Positions 7,931 to 15,973 of a stretch of DNA of 64,000 nt are shown here, piece after piece. Position 1 is the stretch's first letter; each line of letters starts with the position of its first letter. The stretch covers positions 227,217 to 291,216 of the forward strand of contig NZ_BMQP01000005.1 in NCBI RefSeq assembly GCF_014648175.1, in the 5' to 3' direction. The notes under the pieces are model-generated. The model did not search any database, was not told where the DNA came from, and saw nothing but the letters and a program-made list of their open reading frames with translations. The translations under genes were made by a program, and so were the position numbers. The stretch is from Planobispora rosea (GTDB lineage Bacteria > Actinomycetota > Actinomycetes > Streptosporangiales > Streptosporangiaceae).

Positions 7931-9103
7931 TCACGTCCCCGGGTGGGAGGGGGCCGGTGACCCGCCGAGGGCGTTTCTCAGCCGTACGGCGGCGGCCACC
8001 GCGGGCCACAGGCGGGTGGCCAGGTTCCGCGTCAGGATGCCGCCTCGTGTCGCGGGGACCATGAGTGCCGCGGCCCGCCCGATGTTCCGCTGCTTGGGGT
8101 CCACCAGGCGCCGGTGCGCGGCCTCGTACCGGCGGAAGGCCGTCCGCGGGTCGTCCGGGGCGGCGGCCAGTTCCCCGGCGAGGGTGAACGCCCCCGCCAT
8201 GGCCAGGGTGGAGCCGTCCCCGAACAGCGACACGCAGGATGCGGCGTCGCCGAGGAGCGCGACCCGGCCGTTCCACCAGCGGGGCAGGCGCACCTGGCTG
8301 ACCGAGTCGAAGTAGAGCTCCTCGGCGGCGCGCACGCGTTCCAGCAGCTCGGGCGCCCGCCAGGACACGCCGGCGAATGCCCTGGTCAGCAGCCGTTTGT
8401 GCTGGTCGGTGTCGCGGTGGTCGAAGCCGGGCTCGGCCGCGCTGCGGTAGAGGAAGAAGGCGATGTCACCGCCGGGCGAGGGGCTGACGGCGACCGCCCT
8501 GCCGGGTGTGTTGTGCATGAGGACGTCGCGTCCGGCCCCGTGCCCGCCGCCGATCGGGGCCGTCGCGACGTAGAGGCCCATGTGCCGGACGAGCCCGTTC
8601 TCCTGCCCGAACGCCAGCCGCCGCGTCGTCGAGTGCAGGCCGTCGGCCCCGATCACCAGACCGAAACGGCGCGGCCCGGCGCGCTCGAAGGTGACCTCGA
8701 CCCCCTGCCCGTCCTGGTCGAGTGTCGCGACGGAGTCGCCGAAGAGGTACTCGGCACGGTCGCGGCCCGCCTCGTACAGGATCGAGGCGAGGTCGCCGCG
8801 CGGCAGTTCGACCTCGCCGGCCCGCTGCGCGGCGCGCATGTCCATCCGGCCGAGGCGCCTGCCCGCCGCGTCGACGAAGGCGAGTCCCGTCGTGCCGGTG
8901 GCGGTCTCGCGCAGCCGGGGCAGGACGCCCATCCGCCGGGCGACCTCCACCGCGGGCCCTCTGACGTCCACCGGGTTCCCGCTGGAACGCTGTCTCGCGG
9001 CACGTTCGACGACGGTGACGTGGAAGCCGTACTCGGCCAGCCAGTAGGCCAGCACGGGCCCGCCGACGCCGGCTCCGGAGATCAGCACTGTCCGCTCGCT
9101 CAT
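7931..9103 (-). CDS. FAD-dependent monooxygenase (aromatic hydroxylase / TetX-like)
   Basis: A 390-residue class A flavoprotein monooxygenase. It has the N-terminal Rossmann GAGVGGPVLAYWLAEYG, the DG motif (GADGLHSTTRR) at about 155-165 and the GD motif (LLGDAASCVSLFGDGSTLA) at about 275-293. There is no membrane segment. It is divergent from the TetR gene and shares an operator region with it, so it is very likely the repressor's main target and may modify the regulator's ligand, perhaps an antibiotic or aromatic compound. The exact substrate cannot be read from sequence. Confidence 0.87.
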   Translation of the reverse strand: MSERTVLISGAGVGGPVLAYWLAEYGFHVTVVERAARQRSSGNPVDVRGPAVEVARRMGVLPRLRETATGTTGLAFVDAAGRRLGRMDMRAAQRAGEVELPRGDLASILYEAGRDRAEYLFGDSVATLDQDGQGVEVTFERAGPRRFGLVIGADGLHSTTRRLAFGQENGLVRHMGLYVATAPIGGGHGAGRDVLMHNTPGRAVAVSPSPGGDIAFFLYRSAAEPGFDHRDTDQHKRLLTRAFAGVSWRAPELLERVRAAEELYFDSVSQVRLPRWWNGRVALLGDAASCVSLFGDGSTLAMAGAFTLAGELAAAPDDPRTAFRRYEAAHRRLVDPKQRNIGRAAALMVPATRGGILTRNLATRLWPAVAAAVRLRNALGGSPAPSHPGT

Positions 9104-9126
9104 ACGACACCCCTCGCTAACCGGAT

Positions 9127-9170
9127 GATTTTCCTCCGCTTATGTACGCTATCCTAAGCGGAGGGAAATC
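9127..9170. promoter_or_regulatory. Palindromic operator between monooxygenase and tetR
   Basis: GATTTTCCTCCGCTTA (9127-9142) is repeated inverted at 9155-9170 with one mismatch in 16, around a 12-base spacer. It lies 23 bp before the monooxygenase start and 26 bp before the tetR start, and TATCCT/TATGTA -10-like boxes sit inside it. This is the classic layout of TetR autorepression plus repression of a divergent target. Binding is inferred. Confidence 0.85.
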
Positions 9171-9195
9171 GTCCAGTTGTCCGATCGAGGTGCCA

Positions 9196-9957
9196 GTGGG
9201 TAAGGAGAAGTCCCAGGAGACGGCGGGACTGCGCGCCGACGCGCGGCGCAACCGGGATCTGATCGTCGCGGCCGCCCGGCGGCTCCTCCTGGAGCAGGGC
9301 GCCGACGTGCCGATGGAGGAGGTGGCGCGCCGGGCGGGCGTCGGGATCGGTACCCTGTACCGCCGCTTCCCCGACCGGGACGCCCTGCTGCACGCCGTCG
9401 GCGAGGAGAGCCTCCGCCGCCTGCTGGATCTGGCGGAGACCGCCTGGCGCGAGGAGCCCGACGCCTGGCACGCGCTCCGCCGCTTCCTGCGCACCAGCGG
9501 CGAGCTGCGGCTGGGCGCCCTGCCGGCGAAACTCGAACCGCACCTGTTCCAGCGCCTCCGGACCGGCCGCGACCTGCACGAGCTACGGCAGAGGGTGATC
9601 GCTCTCGTCCTGCGGATGACCGAGCGGGCACAGGCGGACGGCGCGCTGCGCGCCGACATCGGCCCCGGCGACATCGCCCTGCTGATGACGCTGAACGTCT
9701 ACACGCCACCGGGCGCTCCCGACGAGCAGGCGATGGCCCGCGTGATGGAGATCATGCTGGATGGCCTGCGCGCCGGCCCGGCGGCTCCGGCGCCCCCCCT
9801 TCCAGGAGCCCCGTTCACCGGCGACGACCTGCGCCGCCACACCGCCGTGGCACCCACCGCGGAACCCACCGCGGAACCCGCCGCCGAGCCCGATCCCTCG
9901 CCCGAGAGCGAACATCATCGCGGGCCGTCCGGCGGAAACATAGATTGCCCACCATGA
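9196..9957 (+). CDS. TetR-family transcriptional regulator
   Basis: About 253 residues. The TetR helix-turn-helix is at about residues 12-58 (DLIVAAARRLLLEQGADVPMEEVARRAGVG, split here as IGTLYRRFPDRDALLHAV). A ligand-binding helical domain follows, then a Pro/Ala/Glu-rich low-complexity tail of about 35 residues with PTAEP repeats. The chosen start is GTG 9196, with GAGG five bases upstream; an ATG at 9142 would put the operator inside the gene. The stop overlaps the next ATG as ATGA, coupling it to the phosphatase. Confidence 0.88.
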   Translation: MGKEKSQETAGLRADARRNRDLIVAAARRLLLEQGADVPMEEVARRAGVGIGTLYRRFPDRDALLHAVGEESLRRLLDLAETAWREEPDAWHALRRFLRTSGELRLGALPAKLEPHLFQRLRTGRDLHELRQRVIALVLRMTERAQADGALRADIGPGDIALLMTLNVYTPPGAPDEQAMARVMEIMLDGLRAGPAAPAPPLPGAPFTGDDLRRHTAVAPTAEPTAEPAAEPDPSPESEHHRGPSGGNIDCPP

Positions 9958-10388
9958 GCAGCACCTGGGATCCGCAGGCGCCGGGCGTAGTGCGCCTGCC
10001 GTCGGGCCGCCTCGTCCGCGGACGCGGCCTGGCGCGCCCCCTGCCGGACGGCCCCGAACCGGAGTTCGCCCTCTACCTGCTCGGCCGCCCGCCGGAGGCC
10101 GTCACCTGGACGGCCCGCTGGGTCCGGTGGCCGGACTTCCGCCTCCCGGCGGACCGGGCCGACGCGGCCGACGCGCTGCGCGAGGCGTGGCGGCGGGCCG
10201 AGGCCGAACGGGTCGAGGTCGCCTGCGCGGGCGGGAAGGGCCGTACCGGCACGGCGCTGGCCTGCCTGGCGGTCCTCGACGGCGTCCCGGCCGCGCAGGC
10301 CGTGCGCTACGTCCGGGAGCACTACGACCCCCGGGCGGTGGAGACGCCCTGGCAGAAGCGGTACGTCCGCCGCTTCCCTCCCGCCTGA
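9954..10388 (+). CDS. Small protein-tyrosine-phosphatase-like protein
   Basis: A 144-residue cytoplasmic protein with a phosphatase P-loop CAGGKGRTG, that is Cys-x5-Arg, at about residue 92. A helix after it (TALACLAVLDGV) and an upstream WPDF aspartate could be the general acid, as in dual-specificity phosphatases. It overlaps the tetR stop by four bases, so it is co-translated with the regulator. Whether it acts on phosphotyrosine or another phosphate ester is unknown. Confidence 0.78.
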   Translation: MSSTWDPQAPGVVRLPSGRLVRGRGLARPLPDGPEPEFALYLLGRPPEAVTWTARWVRWPDFRLPADRADAADALREAWRRAEAERVEVACAGGKGRTGTALACLAVLDGVPAAQAVRYVREHYDPRAVETPWQKRYVRRFPPA

Positions 10389-10498
10389 GACCCGAGGCCC
10401 ACGGCGCAGAGCGGCGGCCCGAGGCGCCGGGCGAAGAGCGGCGGCCCGCACGATTCGGCCGCGCCGGCCGGGCCTGAGCGACCGGCCGGCCCCGGCGC

Positions 10499-10885
10499 TC
10501 AGGCCGCCGCCACCACCTCGATCTCCACCAGCCAATCGTCCGCGAGCGTCTGCGCCACGATGGCCGTCGTGGGCACCCGCCGCCCGCCCAGGGCCGCCAC
10601 CCGGGCCGCGGCGTTCGCTCCGGCGTAGGAGGGATCACGCAGGTAACTCGTGAGCCGCACGATGTTGTCCGTGCTCATCCCCGCCTCCGCGAGGATCGCC
10701 CGGAGATTCCCCCAGATGAGCTCCAGCTGCCCTTCGAGCGTCGCCGCCGGGACAGCGCCGCAATCCAGTCCCATGGTCCCCGCGACGAACAGGAACCGGG
10801 ACGGACTCCGTACCTCGATCGCGTGCACGTAGTCATCGGTGGCGGCGTAGACACCCTCGGCAGGGTTGTGAACGATCATCTCCAT
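10499..10885 (-). CDS. Rid (YjgF/YER057c/UK114) family protein, probably not a RidA deaminase
   Basis: A 128-residue Rid-fold protein: a LFVAGTMGLD strand and turn, helix LEGQLELIWGNLRAILAEAG, strand IVRLTSYLRD and C-terminal LVEIEVVAAA. Canonical RidA has PTRxxV with an Arg that holds the substrate carboxylate. Here the segment reads VPTTAIV, so that Arg is missing and imine deaminase activity is doubtful. The start at 10885 has GAAGGTGA upstream. It converges on the phosphatase gene across a 110-bp GC-rich gap. Confidence 0.85.
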   Translation of the reverse strand: MEMIVHNPAEGVYAATDDYVHAIEVRSPSRFLFVAGTMGLDCGAVPAATLEGQLELIWGNLRAILAEAGMSTDNIVRLTSYLRDPSYAGANAAARVAALGGRRVPTTAIVAQTLADDWLVEIEVVAAA

Positions 10886-10923
10886 GGGGTCACCTTCACC
10901 CCCCCGCAGGGCCCGCCTCAAGC

Positions 10924-10943
10924 GCCAATCCGGCGCGATTGGC
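10924..10943. promoter_or_regulatory. Inverted repeat upstream of the Rid gene
   Basis: GCCAATC (10924-10930) and GATTGGC (10937-10943) form a perfect 7-bp inverted repeat with a six-base spacer, 38 bp upstream of the Rid start. Its size and position fit a repressor site. No regulator gene is adjacent, so this is tentative. Confidence 0.4.
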
Positions 10944-11073
10944 CCTCACCGCGACGACGGGATCCCCGACATCAGGTTCGGATGAGGTTTCGCCGGGGAG
11001 GGGGTCCAGGTTCACCGTCCGGTGTCTCCGAAACGCGCCGGTCTGCTCCCGGGCGAACTCACGAGGTCCCGCG

Positions 11074-12072
11074 TCATTCCACGCTGACGTCCAGGAAGAT
11101 CGGTTTCTTCCCGGCGAACAGCGGGGTCCCGTCCTCACTGGTCATCTTCCAGAAGATCTTGCATCTGGCCGGAGCGGCGGCGGCGCGGACGCGCACCGCT
11201 ATGTCGACCGCCTGACCGGGGGCGGTCGACTCGATCGCGACCCGCTCGGGGGCGCGGCACGGCGTGTCGTTGATCCGGGTGAGATACCGTCCCTCCCAGG
11301 GGACGGTCCCGGCGTTGCGGATCCGCCACACCTTGGTGAAGTGCGTCTTCCTGCGCACCGTGCTGCCGTCCGGGTAGGTGACGTCCCCCTCGAAGACCGA
11401 GTCGTCACGCGGCTCCGCCCATGTCGACGATTCGTGCGGCGCGGCCCGCTCCCCCGCGCTCTCGCCGTCGAACGGCGAGAACAGGGTGACCAGCGCGCCG
11501 GCGCCGCCCGCGAGGACGGCGGACACCATGCTCAGGATGACCGGCCTGCCGACGCGGAACGGCCGCGCGGCCGGGGCGGGCCCGTTCCCCACCGGCTCGT
11601 TCCCGGCCGGGACGCTCTCCGCCGTGGAGGAGATCGGCTGGCTCTCGCTCCTGGCCTGCTCCCAGTACGCCCGCCACTCCCGCTCGGTCTCCCGCTCGTC
11701 CCGCCCCAGCCGGCCGACCGCGAGGACCCGGACGAACTCCCACGTCGTCTCCCAGCTCGGGAGCGTCTGCCCCCGGGCGGCCGCCGCCAGCGACGACTTC
11801 GAGGCCGCCGCTCCCAGCCGGGAGGACATCTCCGCGAAAGACGGGTCGCCCGCGCGCTCCTTGAGCTCCCAGAGCCGGTGCGCGAGCAGCGCCACCGGGC
11901 CGGACTCCGGATCGGGCCGGGCGGGCCGCCGTCCCCGGCGTGGCCCCGGCTTCTCCGGGAGCGAATCTGGTGACCTGTGCACATCCGGTGACTCCGGCAT
12001 CCCCCACCCGTTCCGGTCGGCACCGCCATCCGTCCGCACCTGCGGATCCGGCGCGACCATCTGCGGCAACAC
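11074..12072 (-). CDS. Membrane protein: XRE-like HTH, one TM helix, NBR1-Ig-like external domain
   Basis: About 332 residues in three parts. Residues 55-125 look like the actinomycete XRE-type helical domain (LLAHRLWELKERAGDPSFAE, then SKSSLAAAARGQTLPSWETT). Residues about 175-195 are a single membrane helix. Residues about 220-332 are an Ig-like domain of the NBR1 type, with TKVWRIRNAGTVPWEGRYLTR-like strands and closing DGTPLFAGKKPIFLDVSVE. Topology predicts a cytoplasmic HTH and an extracellular Ig domain. The GTG at 12072 is preferred because GC in third positions stays high up to it; ATGs at 12060 and 12000 are alternatives. The function is unknown. Confidence 0.72.
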   Translation of the reverse strand: MLPQMVAPDPQVRTDGGADRNGWGMPESPDVHRSPDSLPEKPGPRRGRRPARPDPESGPVALLAHRLWELKERAGDPSFAEMSSRLGAAASKSSLAAAARGQTLPSWETTWEFVRVLAVGRLGRDERETEREWRAYWEQARSESQPISSTAESVPAGNEPVGNGPAPAARPFRVGRPVILSMVSAVLAGGAGALVTLFSPFDGESAGERAAPHESSTWAEPRDDSVFEGDVTYPDGSTVRRKTHFTKVWRIRNAGTVPWEGRYLTRINDTPCRAPERVAIESTAPGQAVDIAVRVRAAAAPARCKIFWKMTSEDGTPLFAGKKPIFLDVSVE

Positions 12073-12126
12073 GCTTCCGAACCGGATAGATTACCGGAAG
12101 TCATCGGGATGTTGATCAATACGGCG

Positions 12127-12159
12127 GAGGGGTACGGCGCACGCCGCGCCGTACCCCTC
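12127..12159 (-). terminator. Terminator after the first small secreted protein gene
   Basis: GAGGGGTACGGCGC (12127-12140) and GCGCCGTACCCCTC (12146-12159) form a perfect 14-bp stem with a five-base loop. It starts 18 bases past the stop of the minus-strand gene ending at 12178. Confidence 0.85.
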
Positions 12160-12177
12160 AGGACCGATCGCGCGGGA

Positions 12178-12519
12178 TCAGGCGCGGCCCCCGTCGGTGA
12201 TGGACACGATCGAGGCGGTCTGGAACTTCTTGTGACCCTTCCCGTCGGCCCCGACGACCGCCGTGTACGACTTGGTGGTCCAGCCCAGACTGTACTTGAT
12301 CTTCAGCTTGCGCTTGTTGTCGCACCGGTTGTGCCAGTACACCGTCACGGAGGTGTTGCCGTCCCCCCACGACCAGGCGAAGCAGCCGGCGACGCCGCGG
12401 TGGACGTCCGCCGACGCGGGGGCCGCGACGCCGACGCCGAGACCGGCGGCGGTGAGGGAGGCGGCCACGACGACGGCGACGCGGGTGCGCAGGTTCGTCC
12501 CGCGAGAACGCACAGACAT
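12178..12519 (-). CDS. Small secreted protein A (paralog of the next gene)
   Basis: A 113-residue protein with a Sec signal peptide: basic start, hydrophobic VAVVVAASLTAAGLGVGVAA, cleavage near APASA-DV. The mature part of about 78 residues has two Cys, probably one disulfide, and the motif SADVHR, WGDGNTSVTVYWHNRCDNKRK. AAGGAG lies seven bases upstream of the ATG. It shares architecture with the gene at 12665-13012, so the two arose by duplication. No known domain is recognised. The exported, compact, basic, disulfide-bearing form is compatible with an antimicrobial, inhibitor or surface-binding role; none is demonstrated. Confidence 0.8.
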   Translation of the reverse strand: MSVRSRGTNLRTRVAVVVAASLTAAGLGVGVAAPASADVHRGVAGCFAWSWGDGNTSVTVYWHNRCDNKRKLKIKYSLGWTTKSYTAVVGADGKGHKKFQTASIVSITDGGRA

Positions 12520-12547
12520 GAAGGTCTCCTTATCCGGTGAAGGTGGT

Positions 12548-12583
12548 CGTCCGAAGTGATCATCCGAAGTGATCGTCCGAATG
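12548..12583. repeat. 13-bp tandem repeat upstream of secreted protein A
   Basis: CGTCCGAAGTGAT (12548-12560) is followed directly by CATCCGAAGTGAT (12561-12573) and a partial third copy, CGTCCGAATG. It lies about 30 bp upstream of the minus-strand start at 12519, within the likely promoter or leader. It could be an iterated binding site or simple slippage. Confidence 0.65.
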
Positions 12584-12664
12584 CGGTCGGCTGCATGCGC
12601 CCGCCGTACCGGGACGGCGCAGCGGCCCGTCCGGCCGGCCGGCGGATTCACGCCGGCGCAGGCG

Positions 12665-13012
12665 CTAGCAGCTGGCGGGCAGCGTCACCTTGTTGGGCAT
12701 GCTGTGATCGATCTTCTTGCTGCCCTTGCTCTTGGCGCCGACGGTGAAGCACTTGTAGAAGATCGTGCCGTTCTCCCGGACGAACTGCAGCTTGACGGCC
12801 CGCTTCTGGTTGCAGTGGTTGTTGTAGTACACGGTGGTGGTCACGTTGCCGTCGCCCCAGGAGACGTTGATCTTCTCTCCGCGGGGCGACGCGCACGCGG
12901 CGGACTTGCGGTGGACGTCGGCAGAGGTCTGCGCGGTTCCGGCGAGGGCGGCGGACGGGACGCACAGCACGGCGAGAGCGGCCGCGGCGGGCACCAGTTT
13001 CTTGTAGTTCAT
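12665..13012 (-). CDS. Small secreted protein B (paralog of A)
   Basis: A 115-residue protein with a signal peptide (KK then VPAAAALAVLCVPSAALA) and a mature part of about 90 residues with four Cys, so two disulfides are possible. It shares SADVHR, WGDGN, the VYYNNHC-NQKR block and a closing beta segment with protein A, but also has an extra Cys pair (YKCF and the C-terminal Cys). The ribosome site GAAGGAAG precedes the ATG. It sits upstream of A on the same strand with about 145 bp between, so each probably has its own promoter. Function unknown. Confidence 0.8.
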   Translation of the reverse strand: MNYKKLVPAAAALAVLCVPSAALAGTAQTSADVHRKSAACASPRGEKINVSWGDGNVTTTVYYNNHCNQKRAVKLQFVRENGTIFYKCFTVGAKSKGSKKIDHSMPNKVTLPASC

Positions 13013-13215
13013 GTGGCTTCCTTCGTTTTCTGACATGGCTCCGCCAGCCGATGACTGGCATGGGGGAGGGCGCGGTCGCGGCGGGGAGCCGCGGGCGCCG
13101 GGATCTCCGCCAGCTTGCCCGCCGTCCCCCGTCCAGCCAAGAGATCTCTGTCCAGAGCTGCGGCTTTGGACATTGGACAAATGGGAAGCCGCCCCGGACC
13201 TCGCCGGGAACCAGG

Positions 13216-15687
13216 TCAGTCGTTCTGGAGGAGGCCCATCCCGGGCGGGAACCCGGCGCTCTCCGCCTGCCCGGCCGGGGACGCGCGGTACCCGGCGGCG
13301 AAGGCGGAGTCGAAGCCCTCCGGCCCGAGCCTGTCGCGCAGCGCGGCGGGCAGCCCGAGATCGGGGACCAGGACGTCCCGGGACGCGGGGTCGAGCCGCT
13401 CGGCGGCGCCGAGCAGGGCGGCGGCGCGCTCGAAACGGCCGGTCGCGTGATCGGCCCCGGCGAGCAGGCGCAGGCCGAGCGCGGTGATGCGCACGTCACC
13501 GAGGCCGACGGCGATCCGGGTGCCCTCGGTGAAGTGCCGCCACGCGCCTTCGTGGTCGCCGTGGGCGGACGCGGCGCGGCCCAGGCCGAGCAGGCAGCGG
13601 ACCGCGCAGCGCAGGTCGCCGATCCGCCGGAACTCGGCGAGCAGGCCGATGAGGCGGGCCCGCGTGATGACGTGCTCCCCCCGGTGCTGGTCGAAGGTGG
13701 CCTGGTGGAGCTCCGCGTGCAGCCGTTCGTGGTCGTTGCCGCCGGTCCGGGCCAGGTGCGCGGATTCGGCCAGCCAGCCGGGCACGTCGTCCAGGCGGGT
13801 CCGGCTCTCGATCGCCCGGATGGCCATCTGGTTGAGGCAGTTGGCGCGCTTGACGTGGTCGCCGAGGCGGCCGAACAGCTCCGCGGCGTGGGCCAGCCGG
13901 GCCATGGTGGCGTCGACGTCCCCGGCGAACACGTAGCCGGACAGCGCCATGGCGCGGTGCCAGTCGTCGCCCAGCCGAGCGAAGGTCTCCGCCGCCCGGG
14001 TCAGGTGCCCGGGCGAGTCCGCGCGCCGCTCGCCGTACCGCATCGTCCAGCCGAGGGCGAGCAGCGCGAGCGCCCGGTCGTGGTCGGTGCCGCCGGCCGC
14101 CATCCGGTACGCCCGCTCGGCGCACTCCCGCGCGCGTTCCGCGTCCTGGTAGCACAGCACGACGGCACAGGCGATCGCGGCCCGGAAACCCAGGTCACCG
14201 TCCGGCAGGGGCCGTTGGAGCAGCCTGTCGAGCCAGTCGAATATCTCGCCGTTGCACCCGACGTCCTCCCACGCCGTACCGATGCCGGCGATGAACTCCC
14301 AGGCCGCCGTGGTGTCGTCCCGGTCGAGGGCCCAGCGCAGCGCGGCTCTCAGGTCCGCCGAGCGGTGGTCGATCCAGCGCAGCGCGGCGGCCTGGTTCCG
14401 GCCGCGCAGGTCCGGCGCTCCGGCCACGGCACGGCGCAGATGGTGGCGGGCGTGCTGCTCACGCGCCGTCTCCGCGGCGCCGCGCGCGAGCAGCCGCCGG
14501 TACGCGAACTGCCGGACGCTGTCCAGCAGGCGGTATTCGGTGGTCTCGTCCCGGCGCCGGGAGGAGACCAGCGACCGGTCCAGCAGCCGGGAGAAGATCC
14601 GGATCAGGTCGGCCGAGTCCAGCGGCGGGTAGGCGAGGACCTGGGCCGCGGTGTCGTAGTCGAACGCGCCCGGGAACACCGAGCAACGCTCCAGCAGCAG
14701 CCGTTCGTCCTCGCCCAGCAGCTCGTAGCTCCAGGTGAGGGCCTCCTCCAGGGTACGGTGCCGGTTCGGGGAGCCGCGCGCCCCGTCGGTCAGCAGGGTG
14801 AAGCGGTCGTCCAGCCGGGTCAGCAGCTCGGCGGGCGTGAAGAACCGGGTCCGGGCGGCGGCGAGTTCGATGGCCAGCGGCAGCCCGTCCAGCCGGTCGC
14901 AGATCATCGCGACCTGCCGGGCGTTGCCGGCGGTGATCTCGAAGCCCGGTGAGGCCGTGGCCGCCCGGTCGGCGAAGAGCCGGCCGGCGCCGGAGTCCAG
15001 CACGGCGGCCGGGCCGCCGAGTTCGGCGGGCAGCGGCAGCGGCGGGATCTCGTAGACGACCTCCCCCGCCAGGTGCAGCGCCTCGTGGCTGGTGGCCAGC
15101 ACGTGCAGGTGATCGGTGACGGCCAGCAGATCGGCCAGGAGCGCCGCCGCGGGGCCGGTCACGTGCTCGCAGTTGTCCACCACGAGCCAGTGCCGGCCCT
15201 CGGCGAGGGTCTCGCGGATCAGGGCGCGCAGCCGGGGTTCTTCTCCCGCGACCCTCAGGGCGTCGGCGAACGCCCGTTCCACCGGGTCGCCGGGGGCCAC
15301 GGGTGCGAGATCGACCAGGACGGCCGGGGGCAGCGTGGTCACCGTGTGGGCCAGGTGCAGCGCCAGGCGGGTCTTGCCGGTGCCGGCGGGGCCGGTCAGC
15401 GTCACCAGCCGGTGCGTCCCGAGCAGCCGGCGCAGGTCGCCGATCTCGCGGGTCCGGCCCACGAACGACGACAGCGGCCTGGGCAGGACGCCGCGGGGCT
15501 CGCGACCGGCGCGGAAGCGGGCCGCCGCGTCGACCAGGGCCAGCCGGTTGCTCCCGCCGAGCTTGCGCAGCAGCGACGACACGTGGCTCTCCACGGTCCG
15601 TTCCGACAGCCGCAGCCTGGCGGCGATCTCCTGGTTCTGCAGGCGGTCGCCCACCAGCCACAGGACCTCCACCTCACGCGGTGTCAC
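13216..15687 (-). CDS. LuxR-type regulator with N-terminal HTH, NB-ARC-like ATPase and TPR region
   Basis: An 823-residue signal-transduction ATPase. A LuxR helix-turn-helix begins at residue 1 (TPREVEVLWLVGDRLQNQEI, then SERTVESHVSSLLRKLG). The ATPase follows at about 75-370, with Walker A GPAGTGKTR and a Walker B-like WLVVDNCEH. The rest is helical repeats. Related STAND regulators usually put the HTH at the C-terminus, so the order is reversed. An in-frame TAG lies three codons before the GTG start, which rules out an upstream extension, and no ribosome site is visible, so a leaderless message is possible. Target genes are unknown; the divergent dsrE-like gene is one candidate. Confidence 0.82.
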   Translation of the reverse strand: MTPREVEVLWLVGDRLQNQEIAARLRLSERTVESHVSSLLRKLGGSNRLALVDAAARFRAGREPRGVLPRPLSSFVGRTREIGDLRRLLGTHRLVTLTGPAGTGKTRLALHLAHTVTTLPPAVLVDLAPVAPGDPVERAFADALRVAGEEPRLRALIRETLAEGRHWLVVDNCEHVTGPAAALLADLLAVTDHLHVLATSHEALHLAGEVVYEIPPLPLPAELGGPAAVLDSGAGRLFADRAATASPGFEITAGNARQVAMICDRLDGLPLAIELAAARTRFFTPAELLTRLDDRFTLLTDGARGSPNRHRTLEEALTWSYELLGEDERLLLERCSVFPGAFDYDTAAQVLAYPPLDSADLIRIFSRLLDRSLVSSRRRDETTEYRLLDSVRQFAYRRLLARGAAETAREQHARHHLRRAVAGAPDLRGRNQAAALRWIDHRSADLRAALRWALDRDDTTAAWEFIAGIGTAWEDVGCNGEIFDWLDRLLQRPLPDGDLGFRAAIACAVVLCYQDAERARECAERAYRMAAGGTDHDRALALLALGWTMRYGERRADSPGHLTRAAETFARLGDDWHRAMALSGYVFAGDVDATMARLAHAAELFGRLGDHVKRANCLNQMAIRAIESRTRLDDVPGWLAESAHLARTGGNDHERLHAELHQATFDQHRGEHVITRARLIGLLAEFRRIGDLRCAVRCLLGLGRAASAHGDHEGAWRHFTEGTRIAVGLGDVRITALGLRLLAGADHATGRFERAAALLGAAERLDPASRDVLVPDLGLPAALRDRLGPEGFDSAFAAGYRASPAGQAESAGFPPGMGLLQND

Positions 15688-15743
15688 GCCGGACTACCGC
15701 AGATCGGGGAAAACGTCCGAGCCCATGAACCCGAGTATGTCGC

Positions 15744-15757
15744 CATCCGGACGGATG
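15744..15757. promoter_or_regulatory. Short palindrome in the LuxR-DsrE intergenic region
   Basis: CATCCGGACGGATG reads as CATCCG, a GA spacer, and CGGATG. It sits 57 bp upstream of the LuxR start. The rest of this 286-bp divergent gap also repeats GTACTGAGC twice (near 15768 and 15799). It is a candidate operator only. Confidence 0.35.
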
Positions 15758-15973
15758 TACATGTCCGGTACTGAGCGTGTTCTCCGTAGGAGATTTCCGT
15801 ACTGAGCACGGATGTGAGGGACATACGGCGCGCGATGGAATGACGGCGTTCGTCACAGGGCTTCCCGCACGCCGGAAACACATGATCCGCAACGGACCGG
15901 CGTGCACCTGTGACGCGGGCGACGTGCTTGGCACGTTCCACGGAATCCGGCGAAACGAGTGAAGGAGAAACCC

